Origin: Paramecium pentaurelia
Taxonomy: Eukaryota > Ciliophora > Oligohymenophorea > Peniculida > Parameciidae
Length of the DNA stretch: 64,000 nt
Direction: 5' to 3'
Assembly: GCA_905183005.1 (NCBI GenBank)
Contig: CAJJDO010000157.1
Span: 191,206-255,205 of the forward strand
The notes beneath the pieces were generated by a model, which was not told where the DNA came from, searched no databases, and saw only the letters and a program-made list of their open reading frames with translations. A program made the position numbers and the translations under genes. This document shows, one piece after another, positions 12,207 to 24,768 of this stretch; within the stretch, counting starts at the first letter, position 1, and the number at the start of each line of letters is the position of its first letter.

Positions 12207-13192
12207 ATTGATGGTATTAGATTCTCGAGTATTTTCAATGCTTTAACTTATAAAAATAAAAATATTTAAAATTAGTTAGCTTTAGATATAGTTATTATAT
12301 TTATTTGATAGGTAAACCCTTATGATAAATTGTATTAATGTATAAAGAAGATAAACATGTTATATAATAGAATATAATTATTTCTAAACTCAATAATAAT
12401 AGTATTATATTTCTGATACAATTAGACTCATGATTATCTCTTTTCGTGTAATGCATCAATTTATTTTTTTCTAAAGCAGATAAAAATATGATAGATATCA
12501 TTAATAATAATAATTATAAAAATTAGACTTATTATACTTTCAAAATCATTTATTTATATAACATATGTAGATTTTATATGGATACATTTACAATGTTATA
12601 ATACTAATTAAATCTAAATCAATCTCAAATTATATAATTAAGTGATAATTGCAGTCAAAAGTACAATCATATCCTATATTAGAATTTCCTCTCTATTCAA
12701 TTATCATAGAACATAAATTATAAATAAATTCTTATCAAATTCATAACGTAGATATTAACAATCCATAAATTTAATTATTTAGATATGAAAATTCAAACTT
12801 ATAATTTTAAAACCATTATTTTTTTTACTATAATTCTACAAATGCCATCTATCTTAAATAAATTATATAAACTCTATTTAGTTTATATTCAATTATTATA
12901 TAACTTCTCCATAATAAATTTTTCAAAAGAGAAATAGTCTGATTTGTGTCTTAAATATCGAAGTCTTATTTTCAAATACTACAATTATGTCAAATTTGAT
13001 TCAACTCTACTTTATAGACCTCTTTTAAGTTTTGTAAATTCTCTTTCCTTATATAAAGAATAATTATATCCTACTCCAATTTTAAAAAGTTAATTATAAT
13101 AATTACTCAAATTCTTTCTTTAAAAATCACATCTATTAAAAATAATTATTTTAATTTCTATTATTTTATATAATTTTAGATGTTTTATAAAA
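12207..13192. other. Gene-poor AT-rich stretch
   Basis: No convincing gene. A plus-strand frame from 12785 is free of TGA up to the F-box-like relic, but its composition (Ile/Leu/Phe-rich with scattered Lys) is not protein-like enough to call. A short minus-strand frame at 12301-12501 is likewise unsupported. Confidence 0.4.
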
Positions 13193-13769
13193 ATGAATAA
13201 TAATCGTTAGAATTATTTTATGACTGTAAGACCAGAAGTAGTATTATAGATTTGGTAATTTTTAGATATAACAAGTTATTTATAGCGACCATTATTAAGT
13301 TATACAGAAATTGATAAGTAAGAATGAAATCAGGTTTTGTTTAATAAATTTATAAGAAGATAATTAAAAAATACTTAAATACATAAATCTAATAGAGTAA
13401 GATAATAAAAATTAAGATAATATTGGAAAAGTATTTTTAATAAGAAACATTTAATTGAAATAAAAGTAATTGCATCACCTTCTTAAATGTTAATATTTTA
13501 TTTTATTGATGAATATAATTGATAAATTGAGCAAACATAATTATTTTCATGGGTATAGTAGAGGTAATTGGTGAGAAATATAGATATATTTATGTAAAGA
13601 ATATAAGAATTTGAACCTGATAGAATCAAAAAAATTAAAGATTTTGTAATAGAGATATGAATTAAATTAAAAATATCCTCCTCCTCGTTATTGGTTAGAT
13701 GGTATGGAATTTATGTATTATTATATTGGATCAATAATTGAAGTAAGAAAGAAAAATTATTATAATTGA
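13193..13769 (+). pseudogene. F-box-like protein relic
   Basis: ATG at 13193 begins NNNRQNYFMTVRPEVVLQIW, and RPEVVLQIWQFLDITSYLQ looks like an F-box helix pair (LPxExxxxIxxFL). The same frame continues through in-frame TGA codons at 13325, 13520 and 13658, with good coding character between them (for example LIEIKVIASPSQMLIFYF). It then shifts frame to give KYPPPRYWLDGMEFMYYY before a TGA at 13767. Isolated TGA codons plus one frameshift indicate a decayed gene. F-box proteins normally recruit substrates to SCF ubiquitin ligases; nothing here suggests it still works. Confidence 0.4.
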
Positions 13770-14100
13770 AAATATAATGATTTTATTATTATTTTTTATT
13801 AAAATTATTGTTATTTGAATATTTTGGATTCTTTTTGATTCCAAAATTAATTTAATGTATTAATATATAATAAGGTTATCATAAAGAATCAAAAACTTAT
13901 TCTTTTTGTTTATAATAATTTTTTTAATTAATTTGAAAAAACCAGAAAATCATATAATTTTTAGCTTATATGATTTAATATTCAATCCTATTACTTGAAT
14001 TTTATTCATTAATTTTTGATAATCAAATCTGATACATTTAATTTGGATTTATTTATATTAAATCTAGAATATTTGGTTCTAATCAAACTATTTCATACTA
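13770..14100. other. Spacer, no gene seen
   Basis: AT-rich, poly-T runs, no frame with protein character. Confidence 0.4.
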
Positions 14101-17100
14101 ATTTTATGAAACATAAGAAATTGTTTATTTTATTCATCATAAATATAATCGATCTTTAAGACAAAAATGATATTTGTAATTAAATAATTTAAATATTAAT
14201 AGCTTATCTTTTGATTTCTACCATAATTATTTTATATTATTATCAGTCACTATTTCTATATAAATTAATTACTATTTTTATTTGTAATTCATAAATCCTC
14301 TGTTTTTATTATAAAATTTTGGGCTATTAAATTTTCAAATTTCAATTGTGTCATCTGTTATTATAATTAAATATATTGAAAAAGGATTTCTTTTTATTAA
14401 TCTCTGTTTCAAAAATTAACCTAAAATACTAAATATCTCTATTTACTAATTTCTTAGTACTAATCATTACATTTTGCTATTATGAAAATAATTTCAAATT
14501 ATTTTAAATACTGCATCAGATCTACTTAAAAAGATTGTATGTAAATTAAATATTTAAATTAAAACGACCTAATTGAAAATCAAAAAGCTATATGAAAGTT
14601 AGAGAGTATAGAGAAAGACATTACTAGAATTGATTTATTTAAAAAATGCCAATTTAGATTACTGATCATGATATTTTGTATTACCATCTTCTTTGTTGTT
14701 TTTTGGAAACTTCAACATGACTAAGAGCATGAGAATCAATAGAATTTTTCAACTAATTACCTAAAATAAGGAATATAATTTAGAAGAATCATTTATATTA
14801 TGATAAATATTCGAATTCCTATTCTTAAATATATTATTTTTATTAACTAATTCTAAGTTTATATTCTCTCCTTATAATACACTAAAATACAGAAATTTAG
14901 ATTCTAATTTTATCTATGTTTTAGGAGAGTGAATTAAAAATTTCTAAAATTAAGTGGCATTTAGGATATGATAAAAATACTATCATAAATTAAGGTTTCC
15001 TCAATATAATTTAAATGTACAATAACTATTCTATAAAAAATTATAGAAATCGACTGATTAATATTATTTCAATTTTTTAATATTCTTTTCTCTTTTGGAT
15101 TTAAAAGTAAATTAATATTAAATAGATTTCTGGAAAATTCTGTATAACAAATGTAAATTATTTGATGAAGAAAGTTTATTTTATTATTTTTCCTATTTAA
15201 AATATAGTAGATTAGTTGGAAGAATAGATTATAATGATAAATCTAGTTTTAGATTTATATTAAAGACAATAATGAAATATATCTATTTCTGTTATTATCA
15301 AGATTGAATTATTAATAAATTTTAAATAAAAAATAAATTGTGTCAAGTTTCTGATTAATTTTGTACTTCTATTGTAAATGCTTTATGTTATTGTTATATG
15401 AATAGGGAATAATTTTAAAAACTATATGCAATATTTATAATTAATTATAAGTTAGATTAAGATAAATAGAATTAAAGTAATTGAAAAAGTAATAATATTA
15501 ATAAATTATAAAATTAAAACATTATGCTTAATATTTCTATAAATGGATGCATAATAAATAAAATAAATTTCAAGATAATAATTTAAAAGATCAAATATCT
15601 ATTTAATCNATTTTATGAAACATAAGAAATTGTTTATTTTATTCATCATAAATATAATCGATCTTTAAGACAAAAATGATATTTGTAATTAAATAATTTA
15701 AATATTAATAGCTTATCTTTTGATTTCTACCATAATTATTTTATATTATTATCAGTCACTATTTCTATATAAATTAATTACTATTTTTATTTGTAATTCA
15801 TAAATCCTCTGTTTTTATTATAAAATTTTGGGCTATTAAATTTTCAAATTTCAATTGTGTCATCTGTTATTATAATTAAATATATTGAAAAAGGATTTCT
15901 TTTTATTAATCTCTGTTTCAAAAATTAACCTAAAATACTAAATATCTCTATTTACTAATTTCTTAGTACTAATCATTACATTTTGCTATTATGAAAATAA
16001 TTTCAAATTATTTTAAATACTGCATCAGATCTACTTAAAAAGATTGTATGTAAATTAAATATTTAAATTAAAACGACCTAATTGAAAATCAAAAAGCTAT
16101 ATGAAAGTTAGAGAGTATAGAGAAAGACATTACTAGAATTGATTTATTTAAAAAATGCCAATTTAGATTACTGATCATGATATTTTGTATTACCATCTTC
16201 TTTGTTGTTTTTTGGAAACTTCAACATGACTAAGAGCATGAGAATCAATAGAATTTTTCAACTAATTACCTAAAATAAGGAATATAATTTAGAAGAATCA
16301 TTTATATTATGATAAATATTCGAATTCCTATTCTTAAATATATTATTTTTATTAACTAATTCTAAGTTTATATTCTCTCCTTATAATACACTAAAATACA
16401 GAAATTTAGATTCTAATTTTATCTATGTTTTAGGAGAGTGAATTAAAAATTTCTAAAATTAAGTGGCATTTAGGATATGATAAAAATACTATCATAAATT
16501 AAGGTTTCCTCAATATAATTTAAATGTACAATAACTATTCTATAAAAAATTATAGAAATCGACTGATTAATATTATTTCAATTTTTTAATATTCTTTTCT
16601 CTTTTGGATTTAAAAGTAAATTAATATTAAATAGATTTCTGGAAAATTCTGTATAACAAATGTAAATTATTTGATGAAGAAAGTTTATTTTATTATTTTT
16701 CCTATTTAAAATATAGTAGATTAGTTGGAAGAATAGATTATAATGATAAATCTAGTTTTAGATTTATATTAAAGACAATAATGAAATATATCTATTTCTG
16801 TTATTATCAAGATTGAATTATTAATAAATTTTAAATAAAAAATAAATTGTGTCAAGTTTCTGATTAATTTTGTACTTCTATTGTAAATGCTTTATGTTAT
16901 TGTTATATGAATAGGGAATAATTTTAAAAACTATATGCAATATTTATAATTAATTATAAGTTAGATTAAGATAAATAGAATTAAAGTAATTGAAAAAGTA
17001 ATAATATTAATAAATTATAAAATTAAAACATTATGCTTAATATTTCTATAAATGGATGCATAATAAATAAAATAAATTTCAAGATAATAATTTAAAAGAT

Positions 17101-17117
17101 CAAATATCTATTTAATC
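14101..17117. repeat. Direct duplication of 1,508 bp around a single n (scaffold-join type)
   Basis: Copy 1 is 14101-15608, copy 2 is 15610-17117, and base 15609 is n. The copies appear identical, with the junction exactly at the n. This is the same pattern as at four other places in the window. Confidence 0.9.
14978..15307 (+). pseudogene. Coding relic, unrecognised (second copy at 16487-16816)
   Basis: An open frame of about 110 codons ending in TGA reads YYHKLRFPQYNLNVQQ, QIDFWKILYNKCKLFDEESL, YLKYSRLVGRIDYNDKSSF and so on: polar, tryptophan-containing and protein-like. It lacks a start and is preceded in frame by TGA. Upstream, 14590-15050, more plus-strand coding-like text in another frame includes a possible membrane helix (RLLIMIFCITIFFVVFW). 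Probably the remains of one larger gene. Confidence 0.4.
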
Positions 17118-17271
17118 GATATCTTCACAATCAAAGTAAAAAATAACCTATAAATTATATATAGATTTATTCTAATTACATTATGTTAAATATAATTGTG
17201 AATAATGATATCTGGGTTCTTGATTAAATAGTAAAATAATATTTTCGTGATATTTAAATATGTCAATAAAT

Positions 17272-17807
17272 TCAAATGCCCTTCAAGTTTAATAAAGTTT
17301 ATCTGAACTCAAACTCATCACTTAACTCAATCCATTATCCAATTTTGAGCTTATTACCTTCTTCATCATATAAACCATCACCACTACACAATATTAAAAT
17401 GTGATTTTACATTCATTCATATTTGGAATCCTCATAAATTTTCAAATAAGAATCAAATTTACCAACTTTTTTACAATTTAAATATTCGCCTTTTTTAAGT
17501 CACTTATGAATCATCCTTAAATCCATTGCTCAACTCAGTCCATCTTCCAACCCTAATCTCATTACCTTCTTCAGCATATTAGCCACAAACACTAAAATAT
17601 TTTTGAATAATATTTATAATTAAATTTTACATCTTCTTAAATTCTTCTTCATATTCCCCTTTAAAGAATATATCCCATCTACTAAATTTTTTATCATTAA
17701 CATAAGCACCATGATAAGTTACTTATGATTAGTTGTAAAACCCATCACTTGACTCAATCCATCTCCCAATCTTCATTTAATTTATTTAGTCATATGATCC
17801 ACCTCCA
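17272..17807 (-). pseudogene. Relic of a KIG-W repeat protein (second copy at 18554-19089)
   Basis: Three repeats of a pattern G-x-YDEEGN-x(2)-KIG-x-W-x-ELS can be read: SYDQINQMKIGRWIESSDGF, YAEEGNEIRVGRWTELSNGF and LYDEEGNKLKIGQWIELSDE. They are followed by MORN-like text (VTYHGAYVNDKKFSRWDI). This type of tandem repeat is familiar from Paramecium proteins. Introns of 27 and 39 nt can be placed between repeats, and one at 17808-17834 precedes the first. The second repeat needs a one-base correction at an A-run (taaaaaagg) and an in-frame TGA follows KYE, so the gene looks broken. The stop is TGA at 17274-17272. Confidence 0.5.
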
Positions 17808-18180
17808 CTAAATTGTAAAAGCAATATTTATTACATCTTTTTAATTTTTCCTTACTTATATAATATTTTACTGTAATTCAATGAATATATGATCCTTTGA
17901 TTTTCTGTTCAATTTCTGAAAGTAGAATTAAAGTCTTATAGATTTTATTACTTTGTTATTAAACAAAAATTAACTGATGTCACAAATAAAGCAATCGTAA
18001 AGAAATTCAAAAAATTTAGACTAGCAACCATATTCTTAGCAATAACTTCAATAAAGTCAAAAAGTAGCTTAGGTATAATAGTAAAAACAGAACTAATAAC
18101 AACAACAATAGTTATAAAAAGGTATCACAAATTAGACTACCAAATTGAAGAATCCAAATGAGACCAGAATATACGTAATT

Positions 18181-18531
18181 ATGAAATTGTATTATACTTA
18201 GTCATTGATTTAACCTGAGACCAATCGATAAGAACAAAATTAAGAAGTTTAAATTGTTCATCAAGAGGCTCCACCAAAATTTAATTGTCTTAAATCTCGT
18301 CCTGATCCTATTTTAGATTGGGAAGTCCATAAAGAAAAGCAATTGTATAGTGAATTTCAAGAGTTTATAGAATCTCGCTATTTAGAAGTTAAGAGAAGTT
18401 CAAGCATATATAAATATTATGCTAAAATAGGACTTCAAATATTTATTTACATTTTAAATGTGCTTGAATTGATATTCACTTTAAGCTACAAATCTTATAA
18501 TAATATTTCTGATTAAGAAATATATTATTTG
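18181..18531 (+). CDS. Truncated 5' copy of the large membrane-protein gene
   Basis: Identical to 19463-19813, beginning at the same ATG and cut off by the n at 18532. It is the end of the first scaffold copy, so it should be treated as the same gene rather than a second one. Confidence 0.8.
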
Positions 18532-19462
18532 NTATTTAAATATGTCAATAAATTCAAATGCCCTTCAAGTTTAATAAAGTTTATCTGAACTCAAACTCAT
18601 CACTTAACTCAATCCATTATCCAATTTTGAGCTTATTACCTTCTTCATCATATAAACCATCACCACTACACAATATTAAAATGTGATTTTACATTCATTC
18701 ATATTTGGAATCCTCATAAATTTTCAAATAAGAATCAAATTTACCAACTTTTTTACAATTTAAATATTCGCCTTTTTTAAGTCACTTATGAATCATCCTT
18801 AAATCCATTGCTCAACTCAGTCCATCTTCCAACCCTAATCTCATTACCTTCTTCAGCATATTAGCCACAAACACTAAAATATTTTTGAATAATATTTATA
18901 ATTAAATTTTACATCTTCTTAAATTCTTCTTCATATTCCCCTTTAAAGAATATATCCCATCTACTAAATTTTTTATCATTAACATAAGCACCATGATAAG
19001 TTACTTATGATTAGTTGTAAAACCCATCACTTGACTCAATCCATCTCCCAATCTTCATTTAATTTATTTAGTCATATGATCCACCTCCACTAAATTGTAA
19101 AAGCAATATTTATTACATCTTTTTAATTTTTCCTTACTTATATAATATTTTACTGTAATTCAATGAATATATGATCCTTTGATTTTCTGTTCAATTTCTG
19201 AAAGTAGAATTAAAGTCTTATAGATTTTATTACTTTGTTATTAAACAAAAATTAACTGATGTCACAAATAAAGCAATCGTAAAGAAATTCAAAAAATTTA
19301 GACTAGCAACCATATTCTTAGCAATAACTTCAATAAAGTCAAAAAGTAGCTTAGGTATAATAGTAAAAACAGAACTAATAACAACAACAATAGTTATAAA
19401 AAGGTATCACAAATTAGACTACCAAATTGAAGAATCCAAATGAGACCAGAATATACGTAATT

Positions 19463-22400
19463 ATGAAATTGTATTATACTTAGTCATTGATTTAACCTGA
19501 GACCAATCGATAAGAACAAAATTAAGAAGTTTAAATTGTTCATCAAGAGGCTCCACCAAAATTTAATTGTCTTAAATCTCGTCCTGATCCTATTTTAGAT
19601 TGGGAAGTCCATAAAGAAAAGCAATTGTATAGTGAATTTCAAGAGTTTATAGAATCTCGCTATTTAGAAGTTAAGAGAAGTTCAAGCATATATAAATATT
19701 ATGCTAAAATAGGACTTCAAATATTTATTTACATTTTAAATGTGCTTGAATTGATATTCACTTTAAGCTACAAATCTTATAATAATATTTCTGATTAAGA
19801 AATATATTATTTGGGTTGCTACTACATTTCTATCATTTCATGTGCTTTACTTCACAGTGCAACTTGGATGTATACATATAAATTTAGATAAGTTGCCAAA
19901 AAGAGTATGTTCATAGAAATTTCATATTATATCTTTTATTTGTTTATGGGAGGATTAAGTTTTTTTAAAATAGCTCCATTTATTTATTATTTCAACAGAG
20001 ATTAATCAATTAAATAGTTTTCTTTTAGTGAAATTAATAAATATTTGATTTTAGATGGAGAAGATAAATTTAGAAATCCCTCTATACTTTTCAAATAAAG
20101 AACTAAGCCAGTTAATATTTTTAGAGATTTAATTTTTCATAGAATAGCACTTCTTTCTATGATGATTACAATGTGTCTTTAAACTTTTCCTTAACTCTTT
20201 ATTTAAGGCTTCTATAATACAGAACATGAATGGGATGGATTTAATGTGTTTAGTTATTTATTATTAGTAAGTAATTTAATTTATTATCTTTTGGAATTAC
20301 AATTTATTGTTTTCACAACAACTTATAGATAGATACAAACAGAACTATAATTTAAATTGAAAAAGATAAAATTAAAGTTCATTTAAGAAACTAAATAATT
20401 ATTAAAATCTGATAAAAAATATCTAGGATTTGTTAAATCTTTTTATTTCCATATTGATCCAACTACATTTAGTAATTATCAAAAGAAAAGATGTATGGTT
20501 TAAATTATTACATTCTTGACTAGGTATAAAAAATTCTAAAATATTTAATTTCTATTCATAGATTAATATGATGAAATTACATTACAATATTTAGCAAATT
20601 GCTTTAAATTAATTTAAGTAGACAACATAAGTCTATTATATAAAGATGTAAATAAATTAAAAATGCTGTAAGATACTTTTTTAAGTAAACAATTTCCAAA
20701 ATTAAAACTTGAATAAATGCAAGACTAAAATATTGATTAATTATGGGTTGATGACAAAATTGATACTGAAGCAGAGGAATAAAAAATTTAAGAGATTCAA
20801 TTCATTGAAAATCCAAAAATTAATTCTGGTTGGTAAGCAGTAGCATAAAACTAAAAATTAAAAAGAGAATATATAGAAATGAGTTATCATTTTACAAAAT
20901 TGATACCAGATCATTTAAGGAAATCAGTCAGATTAAGTTCTAGATCATACGGAACAGGCACTATATCAAGTTAAATTAATATTGTTCAAACTGATAGATA
21001 AGAATCTTAAATTGATATTGCCGAAGAAGCAAAAAATCAATTTAAAAGTATATCTAAAGAGTAAATCTTGGAGGAAAGTTTAGGGTATTTTAAATGTTTA
21101 TTGGCTTATTATAAATATTTTGAAACCTGGGGTTAATTGAATCAATACTAAGCGACTATGTAATCTTTATAATCATTTTTGAATGGAGGATTGTAAATAG
21201 TTTCTCTTGTATACATAGGAGATGATCCTGATAAGTTTTAATCTGCTTTAATTGTATTAACTGTAATCAATCCTGTGATTTAAATGTTGTCTTTTACGGT
21301 ATTTTAACATAGAGTTTTTAAGACTCTAACAATTTAAAATTAGATTTAGAATGTTTTACTATTTGCTATATTTAACTTTTTAAAAGTTTGGGATATTGTT
21401 ATGATTGCTATGTATTATTTCTCAAAGAAATTTTTTACTACTTTAGAGAGAAATTTTAGTGCTGAAGGATATATTAAATTTAAAAGTTATGCTTCTAAAT
21501 TCTAGGGCAGTCTTCCTATTTCAGTATTTTAATATGAAACAGTTAAAGTGGATTCTAAAAGCATTTTAGCTATAAAATAATTACCATTTTATTAAGCAGT
21601 TATGTGGAGAACTAGTGTTGAAGAAGCTTTGAATAAGATTCCTTAATTTTTTATTTATATTTTAGCATTATCTTCTAGTGATTTAAGCACTGTATGGGCT
21701 ATGTCTTTTTTTCAGTAAATAAAAGAAGGTATTTTGGCTGTCAAAGATATATTAGAAGTTGTAATTAAAGATTTTTTTATACCAGCTCTAATTTTAAGTA
21801 CAGTTTCAGTAGAATAATTCTTTTAATCTATGTTGTATTTGAGTTCAATATCAAATTAAATGTTATTAGAATATCCTAAATCTTTTTAAATCATGTCAAA
21901 AGTAGATGAAAAATATTTAAAATAAAAATGTACTTTTAAAATTAATATGGAACATATAGATTTTTCTAATTATAAAGAGAAAAAAAAAGAGAAAATGCTT
22001 GCTTAATTTAGGTATGTACTTGCTTCAATATAAAATATATTAGAAATAGATAAAGCATAAAGATTATTTTGTATGGGACCTGAAATTAATGATTTTGTAA
22101 GATGTTTAAAAGTCAGTCCAATTTATTAATTGAAACTCAATTTTAATTTAGATGAAGTAAATCCTCTTGATCTTCCTCATATTAATGCTTTTATTAAGTA
22201 TTGTCCACCATAATTATAATTTCTATAAATTTAAGTTGAAGCAACAGAAGAAATTAAAATGCCATTTTGTGTTGAAAGAAAAACTACTCTTAAAGCCTTT
22301 TCTTATTCTTATTTCTAGATAATCTAATAATATAAGGATACTTCTTAAGTTGTTTAACAAAAAAGTTTAGATATTAATAAAGATTTTTTAGAATTAGATA

Positions 22401-22834
22401 GGTATGATTTTGAATAATTTTATTTTGAAATTGCAGGTAATTTAAATTTAGAATAGTGTTCATAATTATTTGGAAATTTCAAAGAAATGAAGATTTTTCA
22501 ATTATCCATTAATAATAATTCAATAATGCAGAACTTTAAATTTTCAGATAATATAAAAAGTAAATTGGATATTCTGGATATCACTTTTGAAAATATTAGA
22601 TTAGAATTTTAATAATTCCCCTTTAGTAATCTCAAGACTCTTAAAATGAATTTGAAAAGATGTGAATTTAATAAAACAGAATTATATTAAAGCTTAGTGA
22701 ATTTAAAAAATGGAGAATCTAAAATAATATATATTGATTTGAGTTAATGCTCATCAGCCTTTACAAAAATTGAACATTCAAAATTGGTTAGAGTATTAGA
22801 ATAAAATAAATTTGATGTAACCATTATTATATGA
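19463..22834 (+). CDS. Large multipass membrane protein, distantly XK-related-like
   Basis: A continuous 1,123-codon frame with no intron, ATG 19463 to TGA 22832-22834. The N-terminus (residues 1-80) is soluble. A membrane domain follows at about 80-290 with helices such as IGLQIFIYILNVLELIFTL, YYISIISCALLHSATWMYTY and ISYYIFYLFMGGLSFFKI. MITMCLQTFPQLFIQGFYN at about 235-253 recalls the ES(x)PQ(x)xLQ motif of XK-related scramblases, but this is a weak match. The middle is soluble and charged, with a further hydrophobic pair at about 610-660. The last 200 residues read like a regular leucine-rich pattern (FSNLKTLKMNLKRCEFNKTE). Function unknown; plasma or vacuolar membrane is likely. Confidence 0.75.
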
Positions 22835-24768
22835 TATATACATTAAATAAAATATATGATTAAATAATTTTTATTATATTAAATAATCATTAATCATTTT
22901 TTTAATTTATAATTTAAAAATGTATTTAATTATATATTTTAATACTTATTGGACTTGAATTAAATTAATCGAGACTATTTAAATAATAAACAAAAGAGTC
23001 ACTTTATTTGAAATAAAAAAGACTTTATTAACTTTATCAATTAATGAAAGCACATTCAAAGAAATTTTCATAATTTAAAAGGAAAAAAATAAATTTTTAT
23101 AATATATTTTTTCCATTTAAAATACTAAAGAACAGTAATACTTAGTTATTTTTTTTATTTCTTATTATTTAGATTTGATCTCTTATTGATATAATTTTAA
23201 ATAATGAAAATTGAATCTTAATTTCATTATAAAATTAATATGGATAATAATATTGTTATATATTTTTATGATATCCTTATTATTAATTAGTCATTTTTTT
23301 AATTTTATAATGGCTACACCTACTTTATAAACCCAAATAAATACAAAATAACTATAATACTATAACTAGTGTAATTAAGGATGTCATACTTATGAATTTA
23401 TCACATAAATGAAAATTATTTATTTTTATATTGATTCATTAACCCCTACTTTCTGGTTAGATCTTCTTATTTGATCAGCAATCCAGAGAAATCCATTATT
23501 CTGACTAAAAAGAGTTTTGTATAAATTAATCAATCTCCTCTAAGGATTTCAAATGATTATAAGATAATATTGTCTTCATTCAAATTTCAATTATATTAAA
23601 AAAAATTCCTTTTTTAATTAGAAACTACTCCTATTTTAATGTAATAATTTTGACAATCATTCACAATTATTAATTCAACTCAAAAAAATTATGGAAAAAT
23701 TATACCAATTAATCAACCATTGCTAGGTTATGGAATACAATTTAGAACTTATAACCAGCCTTAACCGATTGTTATTTTCTTCTATTCGTTTTATTTGGGA
23801 GATCTTATTCTAAAGATTTTATAACTACCATACAATGACAAAAATGAAATTTATATTTATTTATACTTTTAGTTAAGCATATAACATTATTTGATCACAC
23901 TTAGCCATCTTAATAAATGAGAAATAAAATAATCATGAAAAAATCTAACTGAAGTTATATCACTCAGTTAATATATATTTAGGTAATTATTCATCAAGAA
24001 ATCCTTCTTGTTGTTAATGTTGATAATTAATATCCTGAGATCAATTGATAGTTGTGATACTTTCTTCAATTTTATATTAGATAGAATGTATCATTATTTT
24101 TATATAAGGTTTCTTGTTTTATTTGAAATTTATTATATATAATATTTAGATTTGTTATGTTTCCTTTTGTAATTGCGAATTATTAATACTTAATTTCATT
24201 CATCAATTAAATTTGAAAAACCTAAACTTAAAAATAACTGGAATTATTATTCCTATCTAATTTTATTCTCATAATTACTATAGTTTTGTGAGAGTGGAAT
24301 AAAATAAATAAGTTGTATTTAAATTATAATCTTTTAACAAAATATATAATTTAAAATAAAATAAACTAGAAATTAATTTAATATCTTAGAGATAAAAAGT
24401 TATATTACTTTTAATTAATCTTAATTATTCAACTTTAGCATGATTAATAATATTACATTATTGTAATTTTCATAATTATTAATTATATTTTGATTGAATT
24501 ATATTATTCAATATAAAAAATAGTTGTTAGAAAATACTTAAACTTTTATAATTTTGCAACTATAAGTGTTTTTTTAAAGGCTTAAAAGGCTAGAGATTTA
24601 ATTTGGGCTTGAAATACATTTATTCAAATAAAATAAATATTTGTAACTTTAAAGGGTGTATATTATTATTTAGACGATTGATTATGGAGTCTTTTTAATT
24701 AAATAATATAGTATATATTAGATTTTTTGAAGATATTAATAAATATTAAATTCTTTATATATTATTTT
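22835..24768. other. Unresolved interval, no confident gene
   Basis: Both strands give partial, protein-like text. Plus strand: a frame from an ATG at 23310 with a possible 23-nt intron at 23456-23478, cut by three TGA codons. Minus strand: from an ATG at 24272 to a TGA at 23962-23960 with a C-terminus EGFLDEQLPKYILTE and a candidate 26-nt intron, but the exons do not join in frame. The plus reading is strongly hydrophobic, as antisense of polar protein is, so a small or decayed minus-strand gene is slightly preferred. Confidence 0.35.

Larger units (their letters stand above)
17251..19813. repeat. Direct duplication of 1,281 bp around a single n (scaffold-join type)
   Basis: Copy 1 is 17251-18531, copy 2 is 18533-19813, and base 18532 is n. 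The sequences appear identical. Copy 1 ends inside the large membrane-protein gene that runs intact from copy 2 onward, which supports a contig-overlap artefact. Confidence 0.9.
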
